DNA of 64,000 bases from Macrosoma leucophasiata. Taxonomy: Eukaryota; Arthropoda; Insecta; Lepidoptera; Hedylidae. Below, piece after piece: positions 22,658-32,859 of this stretch. Under the pieces are notes generated by a model, which had not been told where the DNA came from, did not search any database, and worked only from the letters and a program-made list of their open reading frames with translations. A program made the position numbers and the translations under genes. Position 1 is the first letter of the stretch; the number at the start of each line of letters is the position of its first letter. Location: assembly GCA_036365455.1 (NCBI GenBank), contig JAWQUS010000020.1, positions 1,647,001-1,711,000 of the forward strand, in the 5' to 3' direction.

Positions 22658-22904
22658 GGTGCAGAGATCGAACCCTTGAAATCAAACGGTTGAACAATGC
22701 ATTGGAGTTGCACGATATAATTTTAACCTGGAGATCGAAAGCAAAATAAAAGCAACAAAAAATAATATTATCCGTTTTATAGTTTTTGAAGATCAATGCG
22801 CTCAGCGCTTATACGAGGGTGGATCCAAAAGTTTGAAGCCCGACCAAGAAAATGAAAGAAAAGTGGGTCTATTTTATTTTTAAAGAAAAATGGAAAGAAA
22901 AATT

Positions 22905-22980
22905 TGACTTCAGGCGAGGCTCGAACTCGCGACCTACTGGGAATCTAGTCCAGCCGCTCTTCCAATTGAGCTACTGAAGC
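22905..22980 (-). ncRNA. tRNA-like unit 1
   Basis: A 76-nt sequence that folds as a tRNA: acceptor GCTTCAG with CTGAAGT, D arm GCTC with GAGC, T arm GCGAG with CTCGC. It has polymerase III A-box and B-box matches (TAGCTCAATTGG and GAGTTCGAGCC). The anticodon stem GCTGG/CCAGT leaves a 9-base loop instead of 7, so a working tRNA is unlikely. A genomic CA follows the acceptor stem, as in retroposed tRNA-like units. Confidence 0.65.
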
Positions 22981-22996
22981 CAGGCTATCGGGCAGG

Positions 22997-23072
22997 GCTT
23001 CAGTAGCTCAATTGGAAGAGCGGCTGGACTAGATTCCCAGTAGGTCGCGAGTTCGAGCCTCGCCTGAAGTCA
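22997..23072 (+). ncRNA. tRNA-like unit 2
   Basis: Identical in design to unit 1 but on the opposite strand, 16 bases away. Transcription through both would give a long hairpin. The tail AATTTTTCTTTCC follows, with a run of five T that could act as a polymerase III stop. Confidence 0.65.
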
Positions 23073-23304
23073 AATTTTTCTTTCCATTTTTCTTTAAAAA
23101 TAAAATATATTTCACAAGCATGTGTTAATGCGAAATAATATAAAAACAATTATTAAGGGTAAAAGCGACTTCTTTTCGATATTCAATAAACTGAAAAGTC
23201 TATTATATCGGTTGCCTAACTAGCATAGTTGGTAATAGATGGCGCTGCTGCTACCATAAAGCAATGCAATAGATGTGAAGGAAAGATTTGACAAATCGGG
23301 CAGG

Positions 23305-23380
23305 GCTTCAGTAGCTCAATTGGAAGAGCGGCTGGACTAGATTCCCAGTAGGTCGCGAGTTCGAGCCTCGCCTGAAGTCA
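23305..23380 (+). ncRNA. tRNA-like unit 3
   Basis: Same 76-nt unit and same AT-rich tail, ending near ATATAAAAAC. It is preceded by CTGCTACCATAAAGC and GACAAATCGGGCAGG, which also precede the plus-strand unit at 34709. Confidence 0.65.
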
Positions 23381-23575
23381 AATTTTTCTTTCCATTTTTC
23401 TTTAAAAATAAAATATATTTCACAAGCATGTGTTAATGCGAAATAATATAAAAACAAAAGTGGGTCTAATTTTATTTTTATTTTTCGACATAGTCTCCAT
23501 CTAGTTCAACACACTTCTTCCACCTGAACTGCAACTTGTTTATCCCCTGGGTGGGGCAGCAATTCGTAGCCACAA

Positions 23576-24373
23576 TCATGGATTATAGGACATTGTTTCA
23601 ACCGAAGTGTGAACACGTGCATTGTCTTGATGGAACAAAACTTTCTTACGCAACATTCCCGGCCTTTTTTCTTTTATTTCTTCTCGTAGTCTTCGTAAAA
23701 AGTTACAATAATAACTAGAATTAATAGTTTGACCTTTCGGTAAATAATCTACAAAAATAATGCCCTTCGCAACCCAAAAAACAGAAGCCATGACTTTGTT
23801 AGTCGACAAAACGACTTTAGCCTTTTTCGGTGTAGGTGAGTCAGATCTTTTCCACTGTTTGGATTGTTGCTTTGATTCAGGAATATGGTGGTGAACCCAG
23901 CTTTCAACAACAAATCTAGACAAAAAGTTTTCGGGATCAGTCTCAAAAAGTTCCAAACGGTCTCGCGAAATTGTGAATCGAACTCGTTTTTGTTCAGCTG
24001 AAAGCAACCTCGGGACCCAGCGAGCAGAAACCTTATGGAATCCCAATTCTTTCGTTATTATGTGTTGCACCCGGTCATAACTAATGTCTGTTGTCTCAGC
24101 TATCTTACCGATGGTCAAACGTCGAATACCCAGTACGAGATCACAAATTTTATAGATGTTTTCTTTCGTAGTAGAGGTTGTAGGCCGTCCACTCATAGGA
24201 TCATCTTCAATGCTCTCACGACCGCGCTTAAACTCAGCTACCCACTTCTTGACACTGGAATACGATGGAGCAGACTCCCCCAAAGTGCCCACCATATCTT
24301 GATGGATGTCTTTTGGTGACAGGCCTTTTTTATTGAGGTACTTAATGACTGCACGATGTTCAATTTTCTCCAT
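23576..24373 (-). pseudogene. mariner transposase, C-terminally deleted
   Basis: A frame of 265 residues, compared with about 345 for intact mariner transposases. The N-terminal helix-turn-helix DNA-binding region is present (HRAVIKYLNKKGLSPKDIHQ, then SSVKKWVAEFKRGRESIEDD), as is the family motif near WVPRLLSAEQK. The first catalytic aspartate should precede E in the VVESWVHHHIPESK stretch but is missing, consistent with an in-frame codon loss. The second is present in LFHQDNARVHTS. The third (the SPDLAPSDY region) is gone: after SYNP the frame stops, and downstream sequence resumes at the far C-terminal end. It should therefore be inactive. Confidence 0.93.
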
Positions 24374-24595
24374 TATTGAAAATCGCGTCAGAATGCTTCA
24401 AACAAATAATCACAGAAAATGTATATTGTGCAGTATCAGAATGAAACTGCGCACAATAAATAAATAGAAGACATACTAACAAATATAAAATAAAAAAGAT
24501 AAATTTAAAAAGATGTCATGTCACCTTGTAGTTTGGGCCACGAACTCTTGGATCCACCCTCGTAGTTTGTGTTAAGACGTGAAAATGTGCATATA

Positions 24596-24779
24596 TATCT
24601 TTCGATGGCGAGCCTGTTGACATCTCTGGGCACATCACCAAACGTCGAGGTACCTCCCAATCCCAATAGAACCAGAGATAAAGGGTTTTACCCCATTATT
24701 TCTAGCAGTCCGACCCGGGAATCGAACTCAAGGCCTCAGCATAGTAGAAGTGGCCTGCTACCACTAGGCCACTAACAGG
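24596..24779 (-). mobile_element. tRNA-headed SINE (CTGCCTCGG family), 3'-truncated
   Basis: Lies about 30 bp beyond the mariner right end. B-box complement CCGGGAATCGAACTCAAGG. Confidence 0.75.
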
Positions 24780-24859
24780 TTTAATGAAATTATAACATCT
24801 ATATTGGAAACACAATAGAGCTCAATGAATTTCCGAGCGTTTAACATAAAGCTCGCGCT

Positions 24860-25765
24860 ACACTGAGCTTTCGTGACGTGACCACAGACAAAGGATGTTG
24901 CTGGAATGCGTCCACCGATGAATGAGCTATCGAGTGCACTTAAAGTGCGGTTACATAAATAGCGGAAATTCAATTACGTAAATTCTCTTGCAGTAAAGAG
25001 CTAAAAGAAACAACAGCACCGTAGTACTATAAGATGCCGCACATTATTTAAGTTGTTTAAATCACTAATTGATCATCAACACTGCTCAAGCAAAAGGTTT
25101 TTCAAATGCCGGCAACATCTACTTGAAAAAAAACACAATTAAAAATTATTTCTCATCTAAGCGCAGGCCATACCGCGTTTAACTAGAAATTCACTAGGTC
25201 ACGCTACAATAAACGCGTTTCACGATGGTAACTACATTGTAGTTGGACAATGGACAATGTTGGAACGCGTCGACCCCTCTCTGAGCTGTCCGTTGCATTG
25301 AGGTGCGGTCACAGTGTTAGCGGAATAAATAAGCTCAGGACGCTGCTGCCCATTTTATCGCCACATTGGAATGGCTTGATCGCCATTGTTCTGTTGATTG
25401 ACTGCACTAGCGGATGGATTCTCCACCATTAAAAGGCAATGAATGGGGTGGTCTTATTGTGATTTATCGGACACGTTTCCTTATCCTGAGTATACTGTAG
25501 AAAATCTTGTTTAATGAAAAAAACAAATACCAGTAAGGTTCTTCTCGATCCGTGACTTCAAGTCGTCAGACATCATGTCATATAGTAAACGTTGCTAAGA
25601 TTTCGAGGCTTTGTAAGGTCAATTTACATTTTATAATGTGTTGTTCGAAAGAACCCAGTCAAATGAAATAGGCCACTTCTTCTAGGTATCTTCTGTGCAC
25701 AGTGTCAGCAGGGTGTCAATTGTAGTTTGAGGTGTGGTCAAACAGTTAGCGTCGTTGAATTAAAC
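24860..25765. repeat. Three diverged copies of a 70-90 bp motif
   Basis: 24880-24975, 25237-25330 and 25692-25762 share an order of GTTGGAACGCGTC-like, TGAGCT-like, GAGGTGCGGTCACA-like and TTAGCGG-like blocks. Similarity is moderate and judged by eye. The rest of the interval shows no gene. Confidence 0.45.
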
Positions 25766-26704
25766 AAAAAAATAATTATGAAATAATATCGGGGCAAAAA
25801 TGCGAGCGATACACCGTATACTAAGCGTTAAGACTAATCTATCATTTACTTACATCAACGCTATTCTCATGCAACGAAACCCATAATTCTGAGGAAATAA
25901 AAATTTATTCCTTCAGAGTATAATATTTTCATGAATAAATACATTCGGTTTTAATTAAACTCTTACATGAAATGCAAATTTAAAGGTACACTAATTAACA
26001 GAGAAAAAAAACTATGTTGTATTTAAAGTAACTTTAACTTTGAAAGTAAGGCTATTGTTCAGAGCAGTTCTGACATTACTGTCTATGATGTCATCCAAGA
26101 CTCGCTTCGCTGGTCTAAAACATTCAAAGTTTTGCTGAAAACGTTTTTTGCGAGGCTCGTCTAGTTTGTTGCCAATTATGGTAATGATTACCCGAGAAGA
26201 ACAAAGGAAACGAATGCCAATAAATTATCGGAAAAATGATCCAATTTAGACACATAGATATCTCGATATCTCCCATCTCGAGCGATAAAATCGAGTTTTT
26301 GCTGAGTTGGAGGAATTTATCAAATGCGTCCGCTGCCGAACATATTAAGATTTGCTATAAAAAAGTTCTCAAAATATCCAAATTATTAGTGTTACTTGAT
26401 GATGCACTCGTAATTTCTAGTACAGAAGAAAATACTTTTCAGTGAAGGTAAATATCTCCAGTGTTGCATTGACCTATTGAAGAGAACTGCTACTGTATTT
26501 ACCTATTACCAATTTGCTAAGAAATTAAAATGGATGAAGATATTTTTATGGATATTTTATTATATATCTTTGTCTTCATCAAAGTAAAGTAAGATTTTTG
26601 ACATATCTGTGAATAAAATAAACAAATCAGAATAGGAAACTCATTTCTTCATTTTAGGATGACAGGCGCCTCTTTTTTTTATGGCATCGTTTGTTATGCA
26701 TATT
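25766..26704. other. Unassigned AT-rich sequence
   Basis: Short frames only; nothing recognised. Confidence 0.5.
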
Positions 26705-26790
26705 GCCAGTGTCAATTATGCTTGAATTCATGCATTTACCTCCGCCTACGCCTTCGGGGATTACAGGCGTGAAGTTACGTTTACGTTTAT
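26705..26790 (+). mobile_element. tRNA-headed SINE 3' fragment (CTGCCTCGG family)
   Basis: Retains only TTCGGGGATTACAGGCGTGA and the following AAGTTACGTTTACG. Confidence 0.7.
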
Positions 26791-26967
26791 GAAATGTTAA
26801 AAGCCTTGCCGAGTGTGAACAGATAGAATTTGTTAATGAAGATGTTATCGCGGTGATTGTTCTGGCTTGTTGCCATGGAAGCTTGGCGCGGGCTTCTGCT
26901 TTCAATTTTGCTGAACAATTAATTAGCGATTTCATTGACACAGGTACTTTCACAGTACGGGTAAGTA

Positions 26968-27130
26968 CTTTTTTTTATTTAATGGATGTGGCAAACAAGC
27001 ATGCGTGTATTATTCTCATTGATGTTTAGTGATGATTACAGCCTATAGACACTTACATAATGACCAAGGTCAAAATGCAGATGCGTTACCACTCCTGAGG
27101 CCTAAGCTGTTATGCCTCTGATCCGTAAAT
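26968..27130 (-). mobile_element. ACTGGTGG SINE, 3' half
   Basis: Minus-strand copy with a small insertion after AAGCATGC. Confidence 0.8.
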
Positions 27131-27332
27131 TGAATGCGAATAAGTTGATAGGACAATCAGTTGTGCAGTCAAATAAAATGGAAGTTAAAGAAGTAGTAGA
27201 GTTGGAAGATATATTAGTACTCAGCGTTACCGTGTTTCTCATTCTCTCCTTTATCTTTGAGACCAGTGGACTTTAAAAATTGGGACATAATCCAAAGTAA
27301 GTTTTTTTTATGTAATGGAAGTGGCAAACAAA

Positions 27333-27568
27333 GTTGTTGTTAGAAATTTAAACATTACGGCAATAGAAACTACGTATAACGAATTTAAAAGGAAAACTAT
27401 CACACGTAAGTTGGCTTTACCAGTTTGCGAGTAATTGTCGACCAAATGGAATTTACTCGAAACTTTTGAACAACTCCATAGAAAATATGTTTTTTTTTCA
27501 TTACATTATTCAAACCTAAAAACTACAGAACCCTACACAGCGCGACACGCACTTGACCGGTTTTTTTG
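27333..27568 (+). mobile_element. TCTG-type retroelement, 3' half
   Basis: Matches 7472-7712 (GTTGTTGTTAGAAATT..., ...GACACGCACTTGACCGG) but lacks the 5' half. A 30-bp SINE tail fragment (27302-27332, minus) abuts it. Confidence 0.75.
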
Positions 27569-27983
27569 CATTCAATTTACCATAGTTTCCCAAAATAACA
27601 TGACAGATGCCGTTGAAATGTCTCACTAAATATCTGTATGACAACATGGCACGAGTCAACCTGCTACAGAATTAATTAGCAATTTCATTCATGCAGGTGT
27701 AGTACTAAAGTGCAGTCATGCATTTCACAAATGATTGAATATATTGATGAAAAACCTTATTTTTTCTCAAGGACTGGGAAGTTTTTTCGGTGAAATGTGC
27801 TGTAGACTTAACATCACAAAGATTTCAAGACAAATGCATGCGTTCAAACAAACATGTATTATGTAATCAATTTTAAATTACTTAATTACATTTACTTAAT
27901 TCATTTTTGGTCACAATTTAATTATTTTGTTACTCTAGCCATATACAGATAGCGATTTTGTTTAATATAAATAAAATAATTAT

Positions 27984-28160
27984 CATGGCAACCCATTATA
28001 CGTCCCACTGCTGGGCACGAGTCTCTCCACTTTTTGGGGGTGGTCTGGAGCTTACTTCACCACGCTGCTCCAATGTGGGTTAGTGGAGATACGGAATCGC
28101 TTAACCAACTAGATCGCTTACGATCTACACCAGCCGGGGGCCATGCGCGCTTCAATATTG
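27984..28160. repeat. LINE 3'-end repeat (CCCACTGCTGGGCACGAG family)
   Basis: GGCAACCCATTATACGTCCC and TGCTGGGCACGAGTCTCTCC; in this reading it is probably the reverse complement of an RTE 3' end. Related copies are at 6353 and 18573. Confidence 0.6.
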
Positions 28161-28613
28161 CGTGTGAGTATTTTATAGCTCTGTCCAGTATCTTCTGATG
28201 TCTAATGGACTGATAGTCTCATAGCCTTTAGTAACAACTCGATACACCTAAGAGTTGGGCATTGTATGAAACTCGGGGCAAAATGGAGGAGGTAGCGAAA
28301 AAAAAAACTGTTATAGCAACAAATATGCTTTAGCTGAATCGCTTTGTTTTATATTAAGGCAAAAAAATACGCAATTAATTTTATTAGTTCGGGTTCATTT
28401 TAGACTACTTACATTATACCTTCTTATTTTGAAAAGTGAGAAGGAAAAAGTTAGTTTAAATTTTCAAAGAAAGGACACGAGAAAAATTCATCATTTTTTT
28501 CTTTAATATCTAAAATTCACTCGCAGTCAAAATTATAATAAATATTTTGTTTATGAATATCAACGAAATAATCAGGTCTTTTAATGAAATCGTACGAAAG
28601 TTTAAAATTTCTT
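28161..28613. other. Unassigned AT-rich sequence
   Basis: Nothing recognised. Confidence 0.5.
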
Positions 28614-28655
28614 ACTGGTGGTAAAACTCTGTAACGGAGCTCGCGGGCGTATTAA
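28614..28655 (+). mobile_element. ACTGGTGG SINE, head fragment
   Basis: ACTGGTGGTAAAACTC and GGAGCTCGCGGGCGTA only. Confidence 0.65.
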
Positions 28656-28988
28656 GAATATTGCCATTGCCGTATCGAGCGCAAAATCGATTACAGAAGG
28701 TAACTGAATAACGCTGGGAACGTCGATGGGATTTAAATAAAAGGTTATTGGGTTCAAAGGAAGTATTCTAGATTCCGAGTCAGCCTTTGTCCTAGCTTCT
28801 TTCCTTTATTATGTAATCGAAGTGGAAAGATACGGGCGTTTTGTTCACGTTTTTATCGAATAGTATACACCTTTAAGTTGGTACTATTTTAATTTTATAA
28901 AGAAAATTAATCTAGAAAGGTCCAATTTTTTATCGTTTTCTTTTGTTCTCGTAGTGGAAAGAGTATTTATTTTAACTGTAAGCTTTTT

Positions 28989-30316
28989 ACTGGTAGTAGG
29001 TAGAGCTCCAATGACGGCGCTCGCGGGCGTAAGCATCACCACATTACCTAATATACTTGCCGCTAAATGGTAGTGTTCAGCACTATCGTGTTCCGGCACA
29101 GAGGCATAACACCTTACTTCAGGAGTGGTAACGCATTTGAATTTATACCTTTGATTTTTTGTGGGTGTCTTTATCATGACCGACCCGTGGTACAACTGCG
29201 ATGTCCAACTGGTTGTACTACGGGGAAGTAAAGTTACCGATAGTTCAACTCTTTTTTTTTATATTTATGATTATGACCCGTGGTACAACTGTGAAATTAT
29301 GTCCAACTGGTGGACCACGGGGATAAGATGATCATCGTTTATTACGTATATATTGTGCCTTATATTTCAATTATTGTAACTGCACAATTTTCTGACATTT
29401 TACTATGGTATCGCGAGAAAACGAGAAATATTCACGCATATGTATCAACGTTTTAATCATCAATAGACAATTAAACAAAAGAGGTAGCAATTGCATTACA
29501 TACCATCGGGTCATTTCCCGTGGTACACCTAATTAGTCCACCTGGGTGAAAATATTCTACCCGTGGTACACCTTTTATTATTAATTGGGTGTACCAGGGG
29601 TAATAACTTATTTGTGTTACCACCTAAATGTTCCAAGAGAAATATATTTTTCCCGTGGTCCACCTGTGTGTTAGCGTAGAATACTCAACTTTTTGGAACT
29701 AAAGGGAATCATCAGATGTTTTTTTATGAGTTGAGTGTAATGTACAACGTAATACGATTAAATATTTATAGAATCGAAACAGATGTGATAGGTTTTAAAT
29801 TAATTTAAAAACCAGAAAGGAATTGAAGTTGGACGTTTTTTTTATCTGTGTCAACTAGTATTTTATTCACAATTGAAAATTGTTAGGTGGACCATGGGCA
29901 ATGTATTCCACTGAACTATCTAGCAGGTGGCCCACCGAAAGTATAAATTACCCCTGGTATACCCAACTGACAAGAGGTGTACTATGGGCAGAAAATTTTA
30001 CCCCTGTTTCACCCAGGTGGGCTAAGTAGGTGTACCACGGGCAATGACCGATAACCTGTTTATTATTAGTAGTTGTTCCATACATACATTCAATTCCCAG
30101 TAGTACAACTAGTTGGACCAAGGAAAGAACTACTCACTCGATTGGACCATCGGTAAAGATATTTCCCCACAGAACAACCAGTTGAACTATGGGTAACTTT
30201 ACTTCTCCATAGTACAACCAGTTGGACATCGCAGTTGTACCACGGGTCGGTCACGGTCTTTATGCTACAGTCATCACTTAACATCAATTTGAACTGCATG
30301 CTTGTTTGAAAAAAAA
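28989..30316 (+). mobile_element. ACTGGTGG SINE split by the hAT-like element
   Basis: 28989-29174 and 30256-30316 join into one SINE once 29175-30255 and one 8-bp duplicate are removed. Confidence 0.88.
29175..30255. mobile_element. 1,081-bp non-autonomous hAT-like foldback element
   Basis: It interrupts a SINE with the 8-bp duplication GTCTTTAT (29167-29174 and 30256-30263). The ends are inverted repeats of about 75 bp beginning CATGACCGACCCGTGG on the left and CGTGACCGACCCGTGG on the right strand. The 8-bp size and the nTnnnnAn pattern fit hAT. No transposase frame is present. The interior carries many copies of CCCGTGGTACAC and its complement (near 29278, 29518, 29560, 29602, 29885, 30020), like subterminal transposase-binding sites. 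Confidence 0.88.
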
Positions 30317-30331
30317 TACTCAAATAATGTA

Positions 30332-30412
30332 TGAAGAGAATTATGAATGTAGAAGCACGAGAGAAGTGTTTGGATCGGGATATCTGGCGCTAAGATATAT
30401 ACATACATACTG
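30332..30412 (+). pseudogene. LINE C-terminus, plus-strand member of a tail-to-tail pair
   Basis: GAAGAGAATTATGAATGTAG to the ATACATACATAC tail. It faces the minus-strand copy at 30430, so the two tails meet. Confidence 0.7.
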
Positions 30413-30429
30413 AAATAATATATTAAAAG

Positions 30430-30570
30430 TATGTATGTATCTTCACGCCAGGTCCCTAACGGGGTAGGCAGAGAGTGTAGAACGCCAGATATTCCGATGC
30501 TGACATACCTCTCATGCCTCATCTACCTTCATCATTCTCTTCATACATGCACGCCGATTCCTAAGACTCG
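30430..30570 (-). pseudogene. LINE C-terminus, minus-strand member of the pair
   Basis: The tail complement GTATGTATGTATC leads into the SAYPVRD codons on the minus strand. Adjacent to the inverted copy at 30332. Confidence 0.75.
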
Positions 30571-30782
30571 GCTCGGATATTAAAAGTAACTAATACAAAT
30601 TGCAGTTTAAAGATAAACAATAACAGTTTATCTTGTATATTAAAAACATTGATTGGTTTTATTTTCGTACAATGAATTCAACGTATAACGCGTGCGATTA
30701 AAAGAAGAACAAGTGGCCATGGCGTGGCGTGACAATATTTAAGATGTTACAGTAATCCTGTCCGCACACGTTTAGAAACCAC

Positions 30783-30933
30783 TAACCCCCTTATTCATAA
30801 ACGTATTTTAGCTAAAGTGTTGCTAATCTCTCCTTTGTCTTTTTTATCCTGCACAATTGACAATGCAACTGACAAAGACAAAGCATTCTATAGCTAAAAC
30901 GTATCTAATGTACGTTTATGAATAAGGGGGTTA
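30783..30933. mobile_element. 151-bp MITE, piggyBac-like
   Basis: The 23-bp terminal inverted repeats are perfect (TAACCCCCTTATTCATAAAC at the left, its complement at the right). The flanks read CTAA and TTAA, so the target may be TTAA (piggyBac) with one change, or TA. The interior also pairs in part (TTTGTC near 30836 with GACAAA near 30871). Confidence 0.85.
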
Positions 30934-31440
30934 ATATCTTCACAGATAATTTAAAAGGATGAATATTTTTAGTTGGAATGAGGTCGTGGGCAATATATTC
31001 TACGACGTAAGCATGTTATAACCCGCATCTCAGTTAACACTATTAGCTTAGCGTACAGGATTAACCCCTCAAAGTGTCAAGACAAAGCTTACAGGCGCAG
31101 TAAGCCTTTATGTAAGGCCGGAGATTGGAAAACTTAGCGCGATTGCAATGGAAAAATCTTATTAGTTTCGGCAGAAGGTAGTGGTTAGGAAATTAGCCTT
31201 TTACTATATGTGGGGTATCAACCGAGCCTTGCTTGTTGTTGCATATTATCTGATGATACTTTCACGCCTGCTCTTATTTACAGGGGTGGGCAATCTTCAC
31301 TTGGAAATTGGACAAAAAGTAGTTTTGAGAGTTATCAATTCGTTAATATTCCCAATTTTACCCTCGCTGTTGGGTGAAATAGGCTCGCCACCTAGTCTAA
31401 ATTTCAACCCATAGAGCAACACCGGATAGGAGTAGCCATA
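30934..31440. other. Unassigned sequence
   Basis: The short frame at 31181-31414 has no recognisable family. Confidence 0.5.
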
Positions 31441-31715
31441 TGCAGGCTTTCCCCTCTGTCAAAGTACAATCCCAAATGGGCCTATACCTGTCGCATAGAT
31501 GTTAAAATGTGTGCGTGAAATCAATTCAATTGTTTCTGTATTTTGTTTAAGTCAAGGTGTGAGTTTCGTAGTAATAGACGATTTTTGTAATGTGCGTGTG
31601 TGTCGCACGCATTTCCACCCGCAAAAAATGACAGACTGTTTTGCATTGGAATCCCCTCCATTCCGCCGCGGCCGGTGGCCCGTGTTGCTCTATGTTTCAG
31701 CCCAAATACTCCCAT
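31441..31715 (+). repeat. Dispersed repeat (GCAGGCTTTCCCCTC family)
   Basis: About 275 bp shared with 44138-44400 in the same orientation: GCAGGCTTTCCCCTCTGTCA, TAATAGACGATTTTTGTA and GGTGGCCCGTGTT. Class unknown. Confidence 0.7.
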
Positions 31716-31927
31716 AACTACCAAAGACCAAAGGCTCCCATATTGGAGGGATATGCCATAATCGCCACGCTTGGTATGGAGGTTGGCGATCGCAGTGGCG
31801 ATAGTTTTATCACAGGATGCTGCTGCGTATTATGCGTTTTAAGATTTTAAAAATGGGTATTTCCGTACCTCTTCAAAACAAAATCGAATACGCCATGTTT
31901 GTGGGAATACGCTATGTTTGTGTTGAG

Positions 31928-32558
31928 TGTTTTTAGGGTTCCGTACCTTAAAAGGAAAAAAGGAACCCTTATAGGATCACTCGTGCGTCTGTCTGTCTGT
32001 CTGTCCGTCTGTCACAGCCAATTTGCTCCGAAACTATTCGACCGATTGAGTTGAAATTTTATGAATATATGTAAATTGGTGACCCAAAGATGAACACGTC
32101 AAGTAAAATAATAAATTTTAAACAGGGGGGGCACTTTCGGGGGGAAAAGCAGATATTTTTTTTAATCATAAGCTGTGTCGTTTGACATATCAAATGAAAG
32201 AAGTTGTTGTCAGCATCTCAGATATATTTTTTTTATAATTTTTGCATAAACGAATTTGAAGTTATTTAAGAACAACGACGAAAATTGACCATTCCCCCCC
32301 CCTATCTCCGAAACTACTGAACTTAAAATTTGAAAAACCTGTGGAAAACAGTTCTCTGCCTATAGATTACTGGAAAAACCTATAAGAAGTTTGAGTATTC
32401 AAATTAAATCGAAAGTTCTTAATAATATAACCCCGCCTGCCGGTATCACCATAACCGCTATGTCCCTGCATTTTAAATCTGTAATATTTTCGAAAATATT
32501 TATTTAAATTACGGTACCCTCACCACGCGAGTCGAACTCGCACTTGTCCGGTTTTTTT
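31928..32558 (+). mobile_element. TCTG-type non-autonomous retroelement (AGGGTTCCG family)
   Basis: Same start (TTAGGGTTCCGTACC), TCTG run at 31987-32012 and end GCACTTGTCCGGTTTTTTT as the 7.1-kb copy. The middle is diverged. A SINE follows 12 bp later. Confidence 0.75.
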
Positions 32559-32569
32559 AAATATTTCTG

Positions 32570-32859
32570 ACTGGTGGTAGAGCTCCAGTACGGTAGTGGT
32601 AGAGCTCCAGCTCGCAGGCGTCGGCACCGCCGCATTGCCTAATTATTGCCGCCAAATGGTAGTGTTCAGCACGGTCGTGTTCCGGTCTGTTGGTATTGTA
32701 GAGCCCTGTAATTTTCGGCATGTATTCGTCATAACACCTTAGGCCTCAGGAGTGGTAACGCATCTGCATTTTGACCATGGTCTTCTATAGGCTGCAGTCA
32801 TCACTTAACATCTATGTGAACTGCATGCTTCTTTGCCACTTCCATTGCATAAAAAAAAA
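32570..32859 (+). mobile_element. ACTGGTGG SINE with head duplication
   Basis: GGTAGAGCTCCAG occurs twice at 32575-32610; otherwise complete. Confidence 0.88.

Larger units (their letters stand above)
19268..22692 (-). mobile_element. Old tRNA-headed SINE split by two insertions
   Basis: Pieces of one AAATATTTGTCCCGG-family SINE are at 19268-19352, 19663-19691 and 22630-22692. In order they read as the body, its CCCGAAACAAATAT segment and the tRNA head (GTGCAGAGATCGAACCC). A 310-bp insert and the 2.95-kb RTE account for the gaps, so the SINE is the oldest of the three. Confidence 0.75.
22883..23455 (+). mobile_element. Insertion of three tRNA-like units inside mariner
   Basis: The insert lies between two copies of AAAAGTGGGTCTA (from 22859 and from 23456), consistent with a 13-bp target duplication. 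It holds a minus-strand tRNA-like unit with its tail, a 16-base spacer, a plus-strand unit with tail, about 160 bp of linker, and a second plus-strand unit with the same tail. The first two units form an inverted repeat with arms of about 110 bp. A related insertion with its own 12-bp duplication is at 34577-34861. Confidence 0.75.
22812..24564 (-). mobile_element. mariner transposon, defective, carrying a nested insertion
   Basis: Inverted ends starting CGAGGGTGGATCCAA lie at 22814 and, reverse-complemented, end at 24562. Each is flanked by TA, the target mariner duplicates. About 28 bp of each end matches with few differences. A mariner transposase frame fills the right part on the minus strand. 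The left (3') part is split by a 0.57-kb insertion at 22883-23455, flanked by copies of AAAAGTGGGTCTA. Without that insert the element is about 1.17 kb, close to the usual 1.3 kb minus a coding deletion. Confidence 0.93.

Noticed and set aside
22905..23380. Functional tRNA gene cluster
   Set aside because: The anticodon loop has 9 bases, the CA of the 3' end is encoded in the DNA, and the units sit in an insertion with target duplications, so they are retroposed tRNA-like units.
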